A stretch of DNA of 28,231 nucleotides, from positions 1 through 28,231 of the forward strand of contig JBDRLU010000058.1 of assembly GCA_043812795.1 (NCBI GenBank). The letters run 5' to 3'. The position numbers and the translations under genes are program-made. The notes beneath the pieces were generated by a model. That model made no database searches and was not told where the DNA came from. It worked only from the letters and a program-made list of their open reading frames with translations. Positions 22,678-28,231 of this stretch are shown in pieces. The DNA is from JBDRLU01 sp043812795. Its GTDB lineage: Bacteria > Chloroflexota > Dehalococcoidia > Dehalococcoidales > UBA2162. Numbering within the stretch: position 1 is the first letter of the stretch; each line of letters starts with the position of its first letter.

Positions 22678-23940
22678 CTAGAAATAAAGCAGTTTTTCCA
22701 GGTGTCCATCGTCGGTAACCGGTCCGACCACAGCCAGGCGCAATTGGTTGCTGATGAAAACCTCCCGGGCCACACCGGCTATCTCTTCGGCAGTAATGGC
22801 ATCGATACGGGCAATTACATCATCGATAGTAAGAATACGCCCGGCGAGGACCTCCTGTCCGCCAGTCCAGCTGGCTACATTGTGACTGTCTTCCATGCGC
22901 AGGAGCAGCCGCCCCTTAGCCATCTCCTTCGCCTTGGTCAGTTCATTGGCCGGGACTGGTTGCTCCAGCTTCTTTAGTTGCTCAAGGATAGCTCGAACGG
23001 CTTGGTCGAGTTTCCTGGGGTCAACCCCGGCATAGACAATTACGGAGCCGGTATCGAGAAAATGGTCGGCATAACTGTGCACCGCATAAGCCAGGCCTAG
23101 CTTATCACGAACCTCGATAAACAACCGGCTACTCATCCCTTCGCCGAGAATAACATTGAGCAGGTCGAGGGTGAAGCGCCTGGGGTGCACCAGTGATAGG
23201 CCGGGTAACGCCAGACAGAGGTGGCTTTGTTCGATATCCCTTTTTTCTATTTTCAGCCGGGGGTTAAGCTGCCCCTGATAATGAAGGTATTCGGGCAGTG
23301 GCTGACGGTTGCTCCATTGCCCCATGGCTTGTCTTATCGCCGCTTCAGCTTCTGGCGGCTCGATATTACCGCCGATGGCGACCACGGTATCCGCGGGAAG
23401 ATACTGGCCATGGAGGTAATCGAGTACCATATCCCTGGTAAGAGCAGACATGGACTCTTTGCTGCCGGCGGTGTCACGCCCAAGGGGATGCTCCGGCCAG
23501 AGAAGCTCATCGATGAGTGTATTCACCTGCTGGTGCGGAGAATCTTTACTCTGGTTAATCTCCTCAATAACAACCTGACGCTCGCGTTCCATTTCAACCG
23601 GGTCGAATTTGGAATTGAAGAGCATATCTACCAGCACGTCCAGGGCAGCGGAGAAATGAGGCGAAGCTACTTTGCACCAGTAAACGGTCAGCTCTTTGTC
23701 GGTGCCGGCATTGACGATGCCGCCGATACCTTCGATTGCCTCTGAAATCTCCCGTGAAGTTGGCCGTCTGGCCGTACCCTTAAAAAGCAGGTGCTCGATA
23801 AAATGTGAAATTCCACCCTGAGGGGCAGTCTCATAGCGGGAGCCGACGCCGATAAAGATGGAAATGGACACCGAGCGTACCTGCGGCATGGTGGTAGTAA
23901 TAACCCTCAGGCCGTTATCTAAAGTTACCTTTTGATGCAA
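22678..23940 (-). CDS. M16 family zinc peptidase (processing-peptidase-like)
   Basis: 420 residues, two-lobed M16B type. N-terminal lobe: YETAPQGGISHFIEHLLFKGT contains the inverted zinc motif HFIEH (about 46-50), with the distal glutamate expected in ERQVVIEEINQS (about 117-128). The C-terminal lobe contains LNVILGEGMSSRLFIEVRDK and LGLAYAVHSYADHF, the R/Y pair used for substrate binding. There is no signal peptide, so it is cytoplasmic, like Bacillus YmxG/MlpA-type peptidases. Start TTG 23940 with AGG about 9 nt upstream. It stands alone and is convergent with groEL, sharing the terminator. Confidence 0.93.
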   Translation of the reverse strand: MHQKVTLDNGLRVITTTMPQVRSVSISIFIGVGSRYETAPQGGISHFIEHLLFKGTARRPTSREISEAIEGIGGIVNAGTDKELTVYWCKVASPHFSAALDVLVDMLFNSKFDPVEMERERQVVIEEINQSKDSPHQQVNTLIDELLWPEHPLGRDTAGSKESMSALTRDMVLDYLHGQYLPADTVVAIGGNIEPPEAEAAIRQAMGQWSNRQPLPEYLHYQGQLNPRLKIEKRDIEQSHLCLALPGLSLVHPRRFTLDLLNVILGEGMSSRLFIEVRDKLGLAYAVHSYADHFLDTGSVIVYAGVDPRKLDQAVRAILEQLKKLEQPVPANELTKAKEMAKGRLLLRMEDSHNVASWTGGQEVLAGRILTIDDVIARIDAITAEEIAGVAREVFISNQLRLAVVGPVTDDGHLEKLLYF

Positions 23941-24019
23941 TCTATTAACCTGAAATGATTTGCCTAAAAATATATTCTAACGGTATTTGTGATGTGGGTC
24001 AATGAAAGTCCTGCGAGAG

Positions 24020-24048
24020 TTGACGAATATTGGGTGATAGGCTAAAGT
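24020..24048 (+). promoter_or_regulatory. Promoter of the tRNA-Leu/Arg/Val cluster
   Basis: TTGACG (24020-24025) and TAAAGT (24043-24048), spacer 17 nt, 48 nt before the first tRNA. No other promoter is visible between the tRNAs, so they are probably cotranscribed. Confidence 0.55.
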
Positions 24049-24096
24049 AATGTGTAAGCAGTTTTTCCTTCGGGTTAACTGCGTGTTATCGAGGTC

Positions 24097-24182
24097 GCCG
24101 AAGTGGCGGAATGGCAGACGCGCTACGTTCAGGGCGTAGTGCCCGTAAGGGTGTGTGAGTTCAAATCTCACCTTCGGCACCA
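24097..24182 (+). tRNA. tRNA-Leu (anticodon CAG)
   Basis: Acceptor GCCGAAG/CTTCGGC, anticodon stem CTACG/CGTAG around loop TTCAGGG (anticodon CAG), a long class II variable arm (TGCCCGTAAGGGTG) and T loop TTCAAAT. CCA is encoded. Confidence 0.95.
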
Positions 24183-24194
24183 TTAATTAGCCGG

Positions 24195-24271
24195 GCGCTT
24201 GTAGCTCAGTTGGATAGAGCGCAGCCCTGCGGAGGCTGAGGCCGCGGGTTCGAGCCCCACCAAGCGCGCCA
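24195..24271 (+). tRNA. tRNA-Arg (anticodon GCG)
   Basis: Acceptor GCGCTTG/CAAGCGC, discriminator G, CCA encoded. Anticodon stem CAGCC/GGCTG closes loop CTGCGGA with anticodon GCG at 24229-24231. The T stem GCGGG/CCCAC has one C-A mismatch. Most bacteria read CGU/CGC/CGA with an ACG (inosine) tRNA, so a GCG anticodon is uncommon. Confidence 0.9.
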
Positions 24272-24275
24272 TCTC

Positions 24276-24352
24276 GGGCGGTTAGCTCAGTTGGTTAGAG
24301 CACCTGCTTTACACGCAGGGGGTCAGTGGTTCAAGTCCTCTACCGCCCACCA
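24276..24352 (+). tRNA. tRNA-Val (anticodon TAC), integration target
   Basis: Acceptor GGGCGGT/ACCGCCC, discriminator A, CCA encoded; anticodon stem CCTGC/GCAGG with loop TTTACAC (anticodon TAC). The segment 24308-24352 recurs in altered form at 27275-27318, marking this gene as the attachment site of a small element. Confidence 0.95.
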
Positions 24353-24405
24353 CTTTTTGAAGCTAAAAGCCTTTATGTCAACATTCGGCATAGGGCTTTT
24401 TGTGT

Positions 24406-24421
24406 TTTGCTAACCAAACTT
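24406..24421 (+). repeat. 16-bp direct repeat, left copy
   Basis: TTTGCTAACCAAACTT, identical to 27157-27172. The position just inside the attachment site is where arm-type integrase sites usually lie. A partial TTCTAACCA follows at once. Confidence 0.6.
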
Positions 24422-24535
24422 CTAACCAGGATGTAATGCTTCTCTAAAATCAAGCAAGAGAGATAATGACTTCACTTCGACCTTGTGTATATAATATGAG
24501 CGGGGAAACAGTACGGGCCAAAAAAAGGTGAGGGA

Positions 24536-25471
24536 ATGAGTAATACTAAAGATTCTACATTCTATACCATTGAGGAGTCCGAGATAAAGTCATTAAAAGA
24601 CCTAAACAACTATATTAAGGATTTAACAAAGGAAAAATGGGCCTATCGAGCCCAACCTTCAACATATCCATTACAAACTACGTTTGAAAGAGAATGCCTA
24701 AAATCAGGGATTCCTGAAGAAGAAAGGGCCAAGGTTGAGGAAGAGATGATAAGACAATTCAAAAGAGCATATGATGGTATTGACAGGCAAGACGTCATTT
24801 CAGATACACTCTATTGCATTTCCTTGATGCGACATTATGGAGCTCCGGTTCGCTTATTAGATTTCACTTATTCAAACGAAATTGTTAAATATTTCGCACT
24901 TGAAGAAGCTTATAATAACGTTCCTCGACACGATAATGGGCCATCCACCGAGGTAGATTATAGCAAACCCAGAGATTTCTCTATTTGGTCTATGGATACG
25001 GGAGCTTTATTAGAACAACTCGAGATGCAGGAAGATAAGTGGGAAATCACTAGCCTTATGAAAAAGCGTGAAAAATATGACGAGAAAAGAAAGGATTCAA
25101 CTTTTAAGCGATTATATCTGGAAAAGTCGTTTTGTTTTGTTTCTTGGGAGAATCCGATTAAACAACACGAGAGATTACGTTTACAACAAGGTGTATTTCT
25201 TTGCCCGGGGGATATTACAAAACCATTTATGGAGAACCTTAGGGCATGCTATACCGAAGGTAAAACTGACAAAATAAGAATGGTCAAATGTTCTCTTCAA
25301 CCTGATGAAATACAAAAAGGATTAGAGGAATGTGGGAAGATGAATATATCTCGTGAGAGTCTTTTCCCTGGTTTGGATGGATTTGCCAGTGCAATGTCGT
25401 ATCAGGTGGGATTTTTCCAGAATCTTTACAAATGGAGAAATGCACCACGAAATCTACCGCATATCGCCTAG
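24536..25471 (+). CDS. FRG-domain protein
   Basis: 311 residues from ATG 24536, with AGGTGAGGG upstream. The FRG domain covers most of the protein: WAYRAQPSTYPLQTTFERE (the F/W-x-x-R-G/A-like start, about 36-54), then LMRHYGAPVRLLDFTYSNEI (about 98-117), RLRLQQGVFLCPGD and the C-terminal ISRESLFPGLDGFASAM. This domain is named for its conserved F-R-G residues; its biochemistry is not settled, and FRG proteins are frequent in phage-defence islands. The gene is much richer in A and T than the core genes of the window, and it is the first cargo gene of the tRNA-Val element, so horizontal acquisition is likely. No partner gene is directly adjacent; the VOC gene follows after 57 bases. Confidence 0.85.
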   Translation: MSNTKDSTFYTIEESEIKSLKDLNNYIKDLTKEKWAYRAQPSTYPLQTTFERECLKSGIPEEERAKVEEEMIRQFKRAYDGIDRQDVISDTLYCISLMRHYGAPVRLLDFTYSNEIVKYFALEEAYNNVPRHDNGPSTEVDYSKPRDFSIWSMDTGALLEQLEMQEDKWEITSLMKKREKYDEKRKDSTFKRLYLEKSFCFVSWENPIKQHERLRLQQGVFLCPGDITKPFMENLRACYTEGKTDKIRMVKCSLQPDEIQKGLEECGKMNISRESLFPGLDGFASAMSYQVGFFQNLYKWRNAPRNLPHIA

Positions 25472-25528
25472 TATCTTCTGTTGAACGAGATATAAAATTT
25501 AAAGAATTTTAAAAGGAGGCTCACTGAC

Positions 25529-25960
25529 ATGGAAAGTCCTAAAACACCCACGGTTCAACTGGAGTCCGTCATCCACATTGGTATCATAGTAAAGGACCTC
25601 GAGAAGGTTACTAAAACATGGTCATCGCTATTCGGCATTGGCCCCTGGACATTCCGTGATATCGAAGCGATGGATGACAAGTTGTACCCTCGCCGGGTAA
25701 AGCTGGCCTTTGCCACTCTGGGTAACGTAGGGTTTGAGGTTATGCAGCCGATAGATGATAACCTGAAGCAGGACTGGCTTAGTACCCATGGAGAAGGGAT
25801 GCACCACCTTTGCTTTACGGTGGATGACCAGGAGGGAGCGCTTGCCGACCTCGCAGCCCAGGGGGTCAAGCCTTACATGCATCCTCCAGGCGGGTTTTCC
25901 CTGCTGGAAAGTTGGCCCGGTGGTATTATCTTTGAAATCAACCAAAAGCGTAGCCAGTAG
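25529..25960 (+). CDS. VOC-superfamily (glyoxalase / methylmalonyl-CoA epimerase-like) protein
   Basis: 143 residues from ATG 25529 behind AAAAGGAGG. Paired beta-alpha-beta-beta-beta modules: VIHIGIIVKDLEKVTKTWSS opens the first, with the metal histidine at IHIG and the partner glutamate at FEVMQP; the second has GMHHLCFTVDDQEGALADL and closes with GIIFEINQ. The layout resembles methylmalonyl-CoA epimerase, which racemises the substrate of a B12 mutase, but other VOC lyases look alike. Its GC content is like the core genome and unlike the FRG gene before it, although it lies between the element boundaries. No operon partner of related function is adjacent. Confidence 0.85.
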   Translation: MESPKTPTVQLESVIHIGIIVKDLEKVTKTWSSLFGIGPWTFRDIEAMDDKLYPRRVKLAFATLGNVGFEVMQPIDDNLKQDWLSTHGEGMHHLCFTVDDQEGALADLAAQGVKPYMHPPGGFSLLESWPGGIIFEINQKRSQ

Positions 25961-26039
25961 CAGACAGTAGGAACCTGAGCGGTGTTCTCCTTAAACCTAC
26001 TCTGTCAGTGATACCACGATTGAGGCAGCCTTGAAATTC

Positions 26040-26300
26040 TGCTACCCGTTTGCTAACCAAATGGTTTTTGCTAACGGGGTTCCGATGCCGGTACTGGTTC
26101 GGTAAGACCATATCGTCAAAGGACTTAGCGGCTGCTTGTTGGAGTCCAGGGGCAACGTGGGAATAGAGGTCAAGTGTGATGGCTATGGTCGAGTGCCCTA
26201 AATCTCTCCTGGACTATCTTGGGGTGAACGCCCTGCTTCAGTATAAGGCTGGCGTGGGTATGGCGGGCATCGCCGGAGTAATGGCAACGGCTACCGCAGG
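26040..26300 (-). pseudogene. Tyrosine recombinase (integrase) C-terminal remnant, frameshifted
   Basis: On the minus strand one frame gives DARHTHASLILKQGVHPKIV (the R-H-x-H catalytic box), and after a one-base shift near 26200-26202 another gives LGHSTIAITLDLYSHVAPGL, the G-H-S box and the catalytic tyrosine region, then QQAAAKSFDDMVLPNQYRH. The N-terminal domain and catalytic first Arg are missing and the two boxes are in different frames, so it is inactive. It is the expected remains of the enzyme that inserted the tRNA-Val element. Confidence 0.85.
26049..26075. repeat. Shortened copies of the element's direct repeat at the integrase 3' end
   Basis: TTTGCTAACCAAA (26049-26061) and TTTGCTAAC (26067-26075) lie in tandem within the last codons of the integrase remnant. 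They match the first 13 and 9 bases of the 16-mer near both element ends. Confidence 0.5.
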
Positions 26301-26365
26301 GCCGTAACTACACGGAAGCCATCACTACTGACCGAGACAATAACAATGGTAAAAGGAGATAAAAA

Positions 26366-26389
26366 AAGAGGGGGTTGACTACCCCTCTT
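26366..26389 (-). terminator. Intrinsic terminator, minus-strand direction
   Basis: Stem AAGAGGGG/CCCCTCTT with a loop of about eight bases, followed on the minus strand by a run of seven T (positions 26367-26361). It would end transcripts coming from the right, such as the candidate RNA that starts near 26543. Confidence 0.75.
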
Positions 26390-26543
26390 GATTTGCATGG
26401 GAGCCAGGGCATCTCACCCTTGGACTTTTTGGGCCGGACTCTTTATTCACCGTGGCTGGATTTACCTTTGCCTTTGGATGCGGTGTCAGCATTTTGGTGC
26501 CGGCTTCGCATTAACCTTAGCGTCTATTCTTTCGCCACTCCCA
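26366..26543 (-). ncRNA. Candidate small RNA or short leader transcript
   Basis: A minus-strand promoter (TTGCTA 26573-26578, TATACT 26550-26555, 17-nt spacer) and an intrinsic terminator bound an approximately 178-nt transcript. Its sequence can form ATGCG/CGCAT and a CCAAGGG...CCCTGG hairpin. It matches no RNA family I know (not tmRNA, RNase P or 6S as far as I can see). A 22-codon ORF (26511-26443, MRSRHQNADTASKGKGKSS...) with AAGG three bases upstream of its ATG could instead be a tiny peptide. Confidence 0.35.
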
Positions 26544-26549
26544 ACTACT

Positions 26550-26578
26550 AGTATAAACTAATCGGGCGAATATAGCAA
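26550..26578 (-). promoter_or_regulatory. Minus-strand promoter of the candidate RNA
   Basis: TTGCTA (26573-26578) and TATACT (26550-26555) with 17-nt spacing; the terminator at 26366-26389 lies about 160 nt downstream. Confidence 0.5.
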
Positions 26579-26643
26579 TACGCATCTGAGGGGCAAGTTC
26601 AAGGCCATTTATATCAAGGCTACGATGGGCGTATAATGCAGCG

Positions 26644-26748
26644 CTATTTCTTGGTTGGCGCTGTCTTTGTACGCCGCATGTTGTTCTCTTTTGCTTTTGC
26701 CTTGGCTCTTACCAGACGCTTGAGTTTGTGTCTTTCGGAATTGCTCAT
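26644..26748 (-). CDS. Possible 34-aa lysine/arginine-rich peptide
   Basis: ATG 26748 to TAG 26644. The product MSNSERHKLKRLVRAKAKAK and a further NNMRRTKTAPTKK is strongly basic, with no hydrophobic part; it could bind nucleic acid. There is no clear ribosome site, and the span is short enough to arise by chance. It lies inside the integrated element and upstream of the candidate RNA on the same strand. Confidence 0.3.
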   Translation of the reverse strand: MSNSERHKLKRLVRAKAKAKENNMRRTKTAPTKK

Positions 26749-26866
26749 TTCTATTACGGACTAGTTTACACTACCTATGACTTCTAATTCAAGTCTACCA
26801 CTTTTCCGGTAGTATATTATTTTGGAATTAAGCCGATAGGCAATTATTCCCTAAAGACAAGTAGGC

Positions 26867-26892
26867 TATAGCATTTACTGGATAATGCTATA
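26867..26892. promoter_or_regulatory. Palindromic operator-like site overlapping a -10 box
   Basis: TATAGCATT (26867-26875) and AATGCTATA (26884-26892) are perfect 9-bp arms around 8 bases. The right arm runs into TATAAT (26891-26896), the likely -10 box of the small membrane protein gene. This is a typical place for a dimeric repressor. Confidence 0.45.
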
Positions 26893-26930
26893 TAATAAGT
26901 TTTATATGAGGTAAGGAGGGGGAAAGTAAA

Positions 26931-27104
26931 ATGTATATTGGGTTAATAATAATTGTTGTTCTCTTTGTCCTTGGCATTGCGGCCCTTACCTACTACAAAA
27001 CGAAGTGGGGTAGGGCCACCCGTAAAGAGGCACGTGGAAGGTCGGATAAGATAGAGGAGGAAAGGAAAGAGAGGGAAAGTGATAAAGGGAAAGGAAATGG
27101 CTAA
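26931..27104 (+). CDS. Small single-pass membrane protein, 57 aa
   Basis: ATG 26931, with AAGGAGGGGG about 8 nt upstream and a TATAAT box 35 nt upstream. The product has one membrane helix (YIGLIIIVVLFVLGIAALTY, residues 2-21), then a basic linker (YKTKWGRATRKEARGR) and a highly charged lysine/glutamate tail predicted to lie in the cytoplasm. No family is recognised. It is the last gene of the element before the right attachment copy. The excellent ribosome site and operator-like palindrome make it more than a chance ORF. Confidence 0.65.
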   Translation: MYIGLIIIVVLFVLGIAALTYYKTKWGRATRKEARGRSDKIEEERKERESDKGKGNG

Positions 27105-27156
27105 CGCCTATTCCGTCATTCTAAGCTGAACTGGCAACAAATAATCTGCTAACCAT

Positions 27157-27172
27157 TTTGCTAACCAAACTT
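27157..27172 (+). repeat. 16-bp direct repeat, right copy
   Basis: TTTGCTAACCAAACTT, identical to 24406-24421 and preceded by a further TGCTAACCA at 27147-27155. Confidence 0.6.
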
Positions 27173-27274
27173 TTGTAGGTAAACCTTAAAAAGACCTTTT
27201 TACGCACAAACTACCGATAACCACTTTTTACCGATTTGAAGCTAAAATCACCCTTTTTCACGTCTGCCTTAATA

Positions 27275-27318
27275 TTTACACGCAGGGGTCAGTGGTTCGA
27301 GTCCTCTACCACCCACCA
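27275..27318 (+). repeat. Right attachment copy: diverged 3' half of tRNA-Val
   Basis: TTTACACGCAGGGG then TCAGTGGTTCGAGTCCTC and TACCACCCACCA reproduces the anticodon loop, T arm, acceptor and CCA of tRNA-Val (24308-24352), with one base deleted and two substituted (A to G in the T loop, G to A in the acceptor). There is no 5' half, so this is not a gene. Confidence 0.9.
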
Positions 27319-27359
27319 TCGGAGTTATGCTAAATTATTATGCGAGAGCTTCGCTGCTC

Positions 27360-27686
27360 TTAATTATTTGAATCCCCATGTAATTTTGCTATCTCCTGCC
27401 GGAGTCCTTCCACCTCTTTCAAAAGCTGCGACACCGCTTTCTTTTCGGTATCGTGACTTTTTATTAGAAATGAGGCAAGGTTAGCAGTCACACCGCTGAA
27501 GAAGGCGATACCTCCAAGCATGAGGACAAAAGCGACAGCTCTACCGGCCACCGTTACCGGCACCATATCACCGTAACCAACGGTGGTGATTGTCACCACC
27601 GCCCACCAGAGAGCATCGGCAAATGATTTAATCGAAGCCCCCTCTCCTCCCTCGACTGAGGCGACGATGGTGGCGGCTGTAGACCG
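27360..27686 (-). pseudogene. Potassium channel fragment (pore and inner helix), 5' truncated
   Basis: The frame is open from 27686, where a stop lies just upstream. It encodes SFADALWWAVVTITTVGYGDMVPVT, the pore helix with the selectivity filter TVGYGD, then the inner helix AVAFVLMLGGIAFFSGVTAN and a C-terminal coiled-coil-like tail with KKAVSQLLKEVEGLRQEIAKL. The outer transmembrane helix or helices and N-terminus expected of a Kch/KcsA-type channel are missing; at the break the sequence changes to mobile-element-like DNA. An internal ATG at 27599 exists but would start inside the pore helix. It is probably non-functional. Confidence 0.8.
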
Positions 27687-27790
27687 TCAGCGATAATGGG
27701 ACACGAAAGGGGTCGAGAAAACCGAACAGTTGGGGGTGGTGTAAGCTCCGTTTGAGGTAGTAGACTAACCTCAATATAGAAAGGAGCTAA
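27684..27790. mobile_element. Possible insertion-sequence end remnant
   Basis: Starting at the channel break, GTCAGCGATAATGGGACAC resembles the terminal repeats I recall from IS21-like elements. A TTGAGGT/ACCTCAA palindrome (27752-27774) and an AAAGGAG site follow. No transposase is left. The assignment to IS21 is from memory of the pattern only. Confidence 0.35.
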
Positions 27791-27795
27791 AAACT

Positions 27796-27992
27796 CTGAA
27801 TAAACAGACAAAAGAGGAGGCACGCCGTGTGCTCGATACCATACGTGACATTAACCTCGAAAATGTTAGCTTCAGAGACAAGCAGAACTTAATAGCAAAA
27901 CTAGGTATCAAAGTTTACCCATCAGAGGACAAAAAGGTCGTGCGCATATCTTCCATAATTCAACCTGACCCGTGTCCATTGAAACTTTCCCC
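27796..27992 (+). pseudogene. Probable serine-recombinase C-terminal fragment
   Basis: An open frame gives NKQTKEEARRVLDTIRDIN, then LENVSFRDKQNLIAKLGIKV and YPSEDKKVVRISS. The LENVSFRDKQNLIAKLGIKVYPS style resembles the C-terminal segment of large serine recombinases, where a helix is followed by a strand pair ending the protein. The first ATG is lacking; after AAAGGAG (27779-27786) the frame offers only CTG (27796) and, later, GTG (27829). The frame continues to 28026 and would overlap the end of queA on the opposite strand, so the true end was probably lost. Family assignment is weak. Confidence 0.35.
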
Positions 27993-28231
27993 TCAGATAA
28001 TCAGCATCGCATCACCGAAGCTATAGAAACGATATTGCTGAGCTATAGCTTCCTGGTAGGCTTGATTGATTAAATCTCTACCAGCCAAGGCGGAAACCAG
28101 CATCAACAGCGTTGACCTGGGCAAGTGAAAATTGGTAACAAGGGCATCAACCATCCTGAACTGGTATCCCGGCACAATGAACAGGCTTACCCTGCCTTCA
28201 AACGGCTGCATGTCAGCCGGCTTACTGGCTT
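27993..28231 (-). CDS. queA: S-adenosylmethionine:tRNA ribosyltransferase-isomerase, C-terminal part
   Basis: Only the last 79 residues are in the window; the start lies beyond base 28231. QueA transfers and isomerises the ribosyl part of SAM onto preQ1 at the wobble base of GUN-anticodon tRNAs to form epoxyqueuosine. The signature end is complete: SLFIVPGYQFRMVDALVTNF then HLPRSTLLMLVSALAGRD, and YRFYSFGDAMLI before the stop. Its 3' end abuts the recombinase-like debris. Confidence 0.95.
   Translation of the reverse strand, partial: ASKPADMQPFEGRVSLFIVPGYQFRMVDALVTNFHLPRSTLLMLVSALAGRDLINQAYQEAIAQQYRFYSFGDAMLII

Larger units (their letters stand above)
24353..27318. mobile_element. Decayed integrative element in tRNA-Val
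   Basis: The left boundary is the intact tRNA-Val; the right boundary is a diverged copy of the tRNA 3' half (27275-27318). Inside are a frameshifted tyrosine-recombinase fragment, an FRG-domain gene, a VOC-family gene, a candidate small RNA and small ORFs. The 16-mer TTTGCTAACCAAACTT occurs at 24406-24421 and 27157-27172, near each end, with shortened copies at 26049-26061 and 27147-27155. A second shared tract, CCACTTTTT followed by GAAGCTAAAA, lies at 24350-24368 and, split by six to eight extra bases, at 27221-27247. The right end may therefore hold remains of more than one insertion. Confidence 0.7.

Noticed and set aside
26366..26543. tmRNA, RNase P or 6S RNA as identity of the candidate transcript
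   Set aside because: No tRNA-like ends, tag peptide, conserved P4-type element or long open-centre hairpin could be found.
27275..27318. A second functional tRNA-Val
   Set aside because: Only the 3' half is present; the 5' acceptor, D arm and half of the anticodon stem are missing.
27236..27484. 82-codon plus-strand ORF spanning the tRNA-Val fragment
   Set aside because: It reads through the attachment copy and antisense to the channel pore; no ribosome site or domain.
1..28231. CRISPR array
   Set aside because: No regularly spaced repeat set of 20-40 bases; the only tandem repeat is the two-unit 18-mer before remA.

Overview
The window looks like a chromosomal segment of a Chloroflexota bacterium, most likely of the class Dehalococcoidia. 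This is inferred from gene content and style: the remA-gmk pair, CIRCE-controlled groESL, many TTG/GTG starts behind strong AGGAGG sites, moderate GC, and short interspersed repeats. No 16S gene or other decisive marker is present, so the assignment is tentative.

Left part (1-6140): the end of a small membrane protein, tRNA-Lys(TTT), a DUF2284 metal-binding protein with a tiny downstream partner, hisS, a REP-associated tyrosine transposase between two inverted REP palindromes, an AT-rich membrane protein, and a minus-strand group of gamma-glutamylcyclotransferase-like protein, small zinc ribbon and histone-deacetylase-like hydrolase.

Centre (6140-15140): the most interesting block is a tightly packed five-gene operon (6473-10637): RibD-type reductase, zinc-less MDR dehydrogenase, a 6-pyruvoyl-tetrahydropterin-synthase homologue whose catalytic Cys is replaced by Glu and which seems to start at AUA, a GT4 glycosyltransferase and a methyltransferase. 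I propose it makes a modified, probably glycosylated and methylated, pterin. It is followed by a separately promoted methyltransferase, a PlsY-like acyltransferase, an ECF-type S component and a divergent B12-dependent acyl-CoA mutase large subunit lacking its B12 domain.

Housekeeping stretch (15140-24350): remA and gmk; convergent pit phosphate transporter with its DUF47 partner; a minus-strand set of amidohydrolase (apparently leaderless), RNA 2',3'-cyclic phosphodiesterase and SDR; CIRCE-groES-groEL with a strong terminator; an M16 peptidase; and a tRNA-Leu(CAG)/Arg(GCG)/Val(TAC) cluster.

Right part (24350-28231): a small decayed integrative element sits in tRNA-Val. A diverged copy of the tRNA 3' end lies at 27275-27318, a frameshifted tyrosine integrase remnant lies inside, and a 16-bp repeat occurs near both ends. 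Its cargo is an AT-rich FRG-domain protein (possible phage defence), a VOC/epimerase-like protein, a candidate small RNA and small ORFs. Beyond it lie a potassium-channel gene cut off by what looks like mobile-element debris and the 3' end of queA, which runs off the window.
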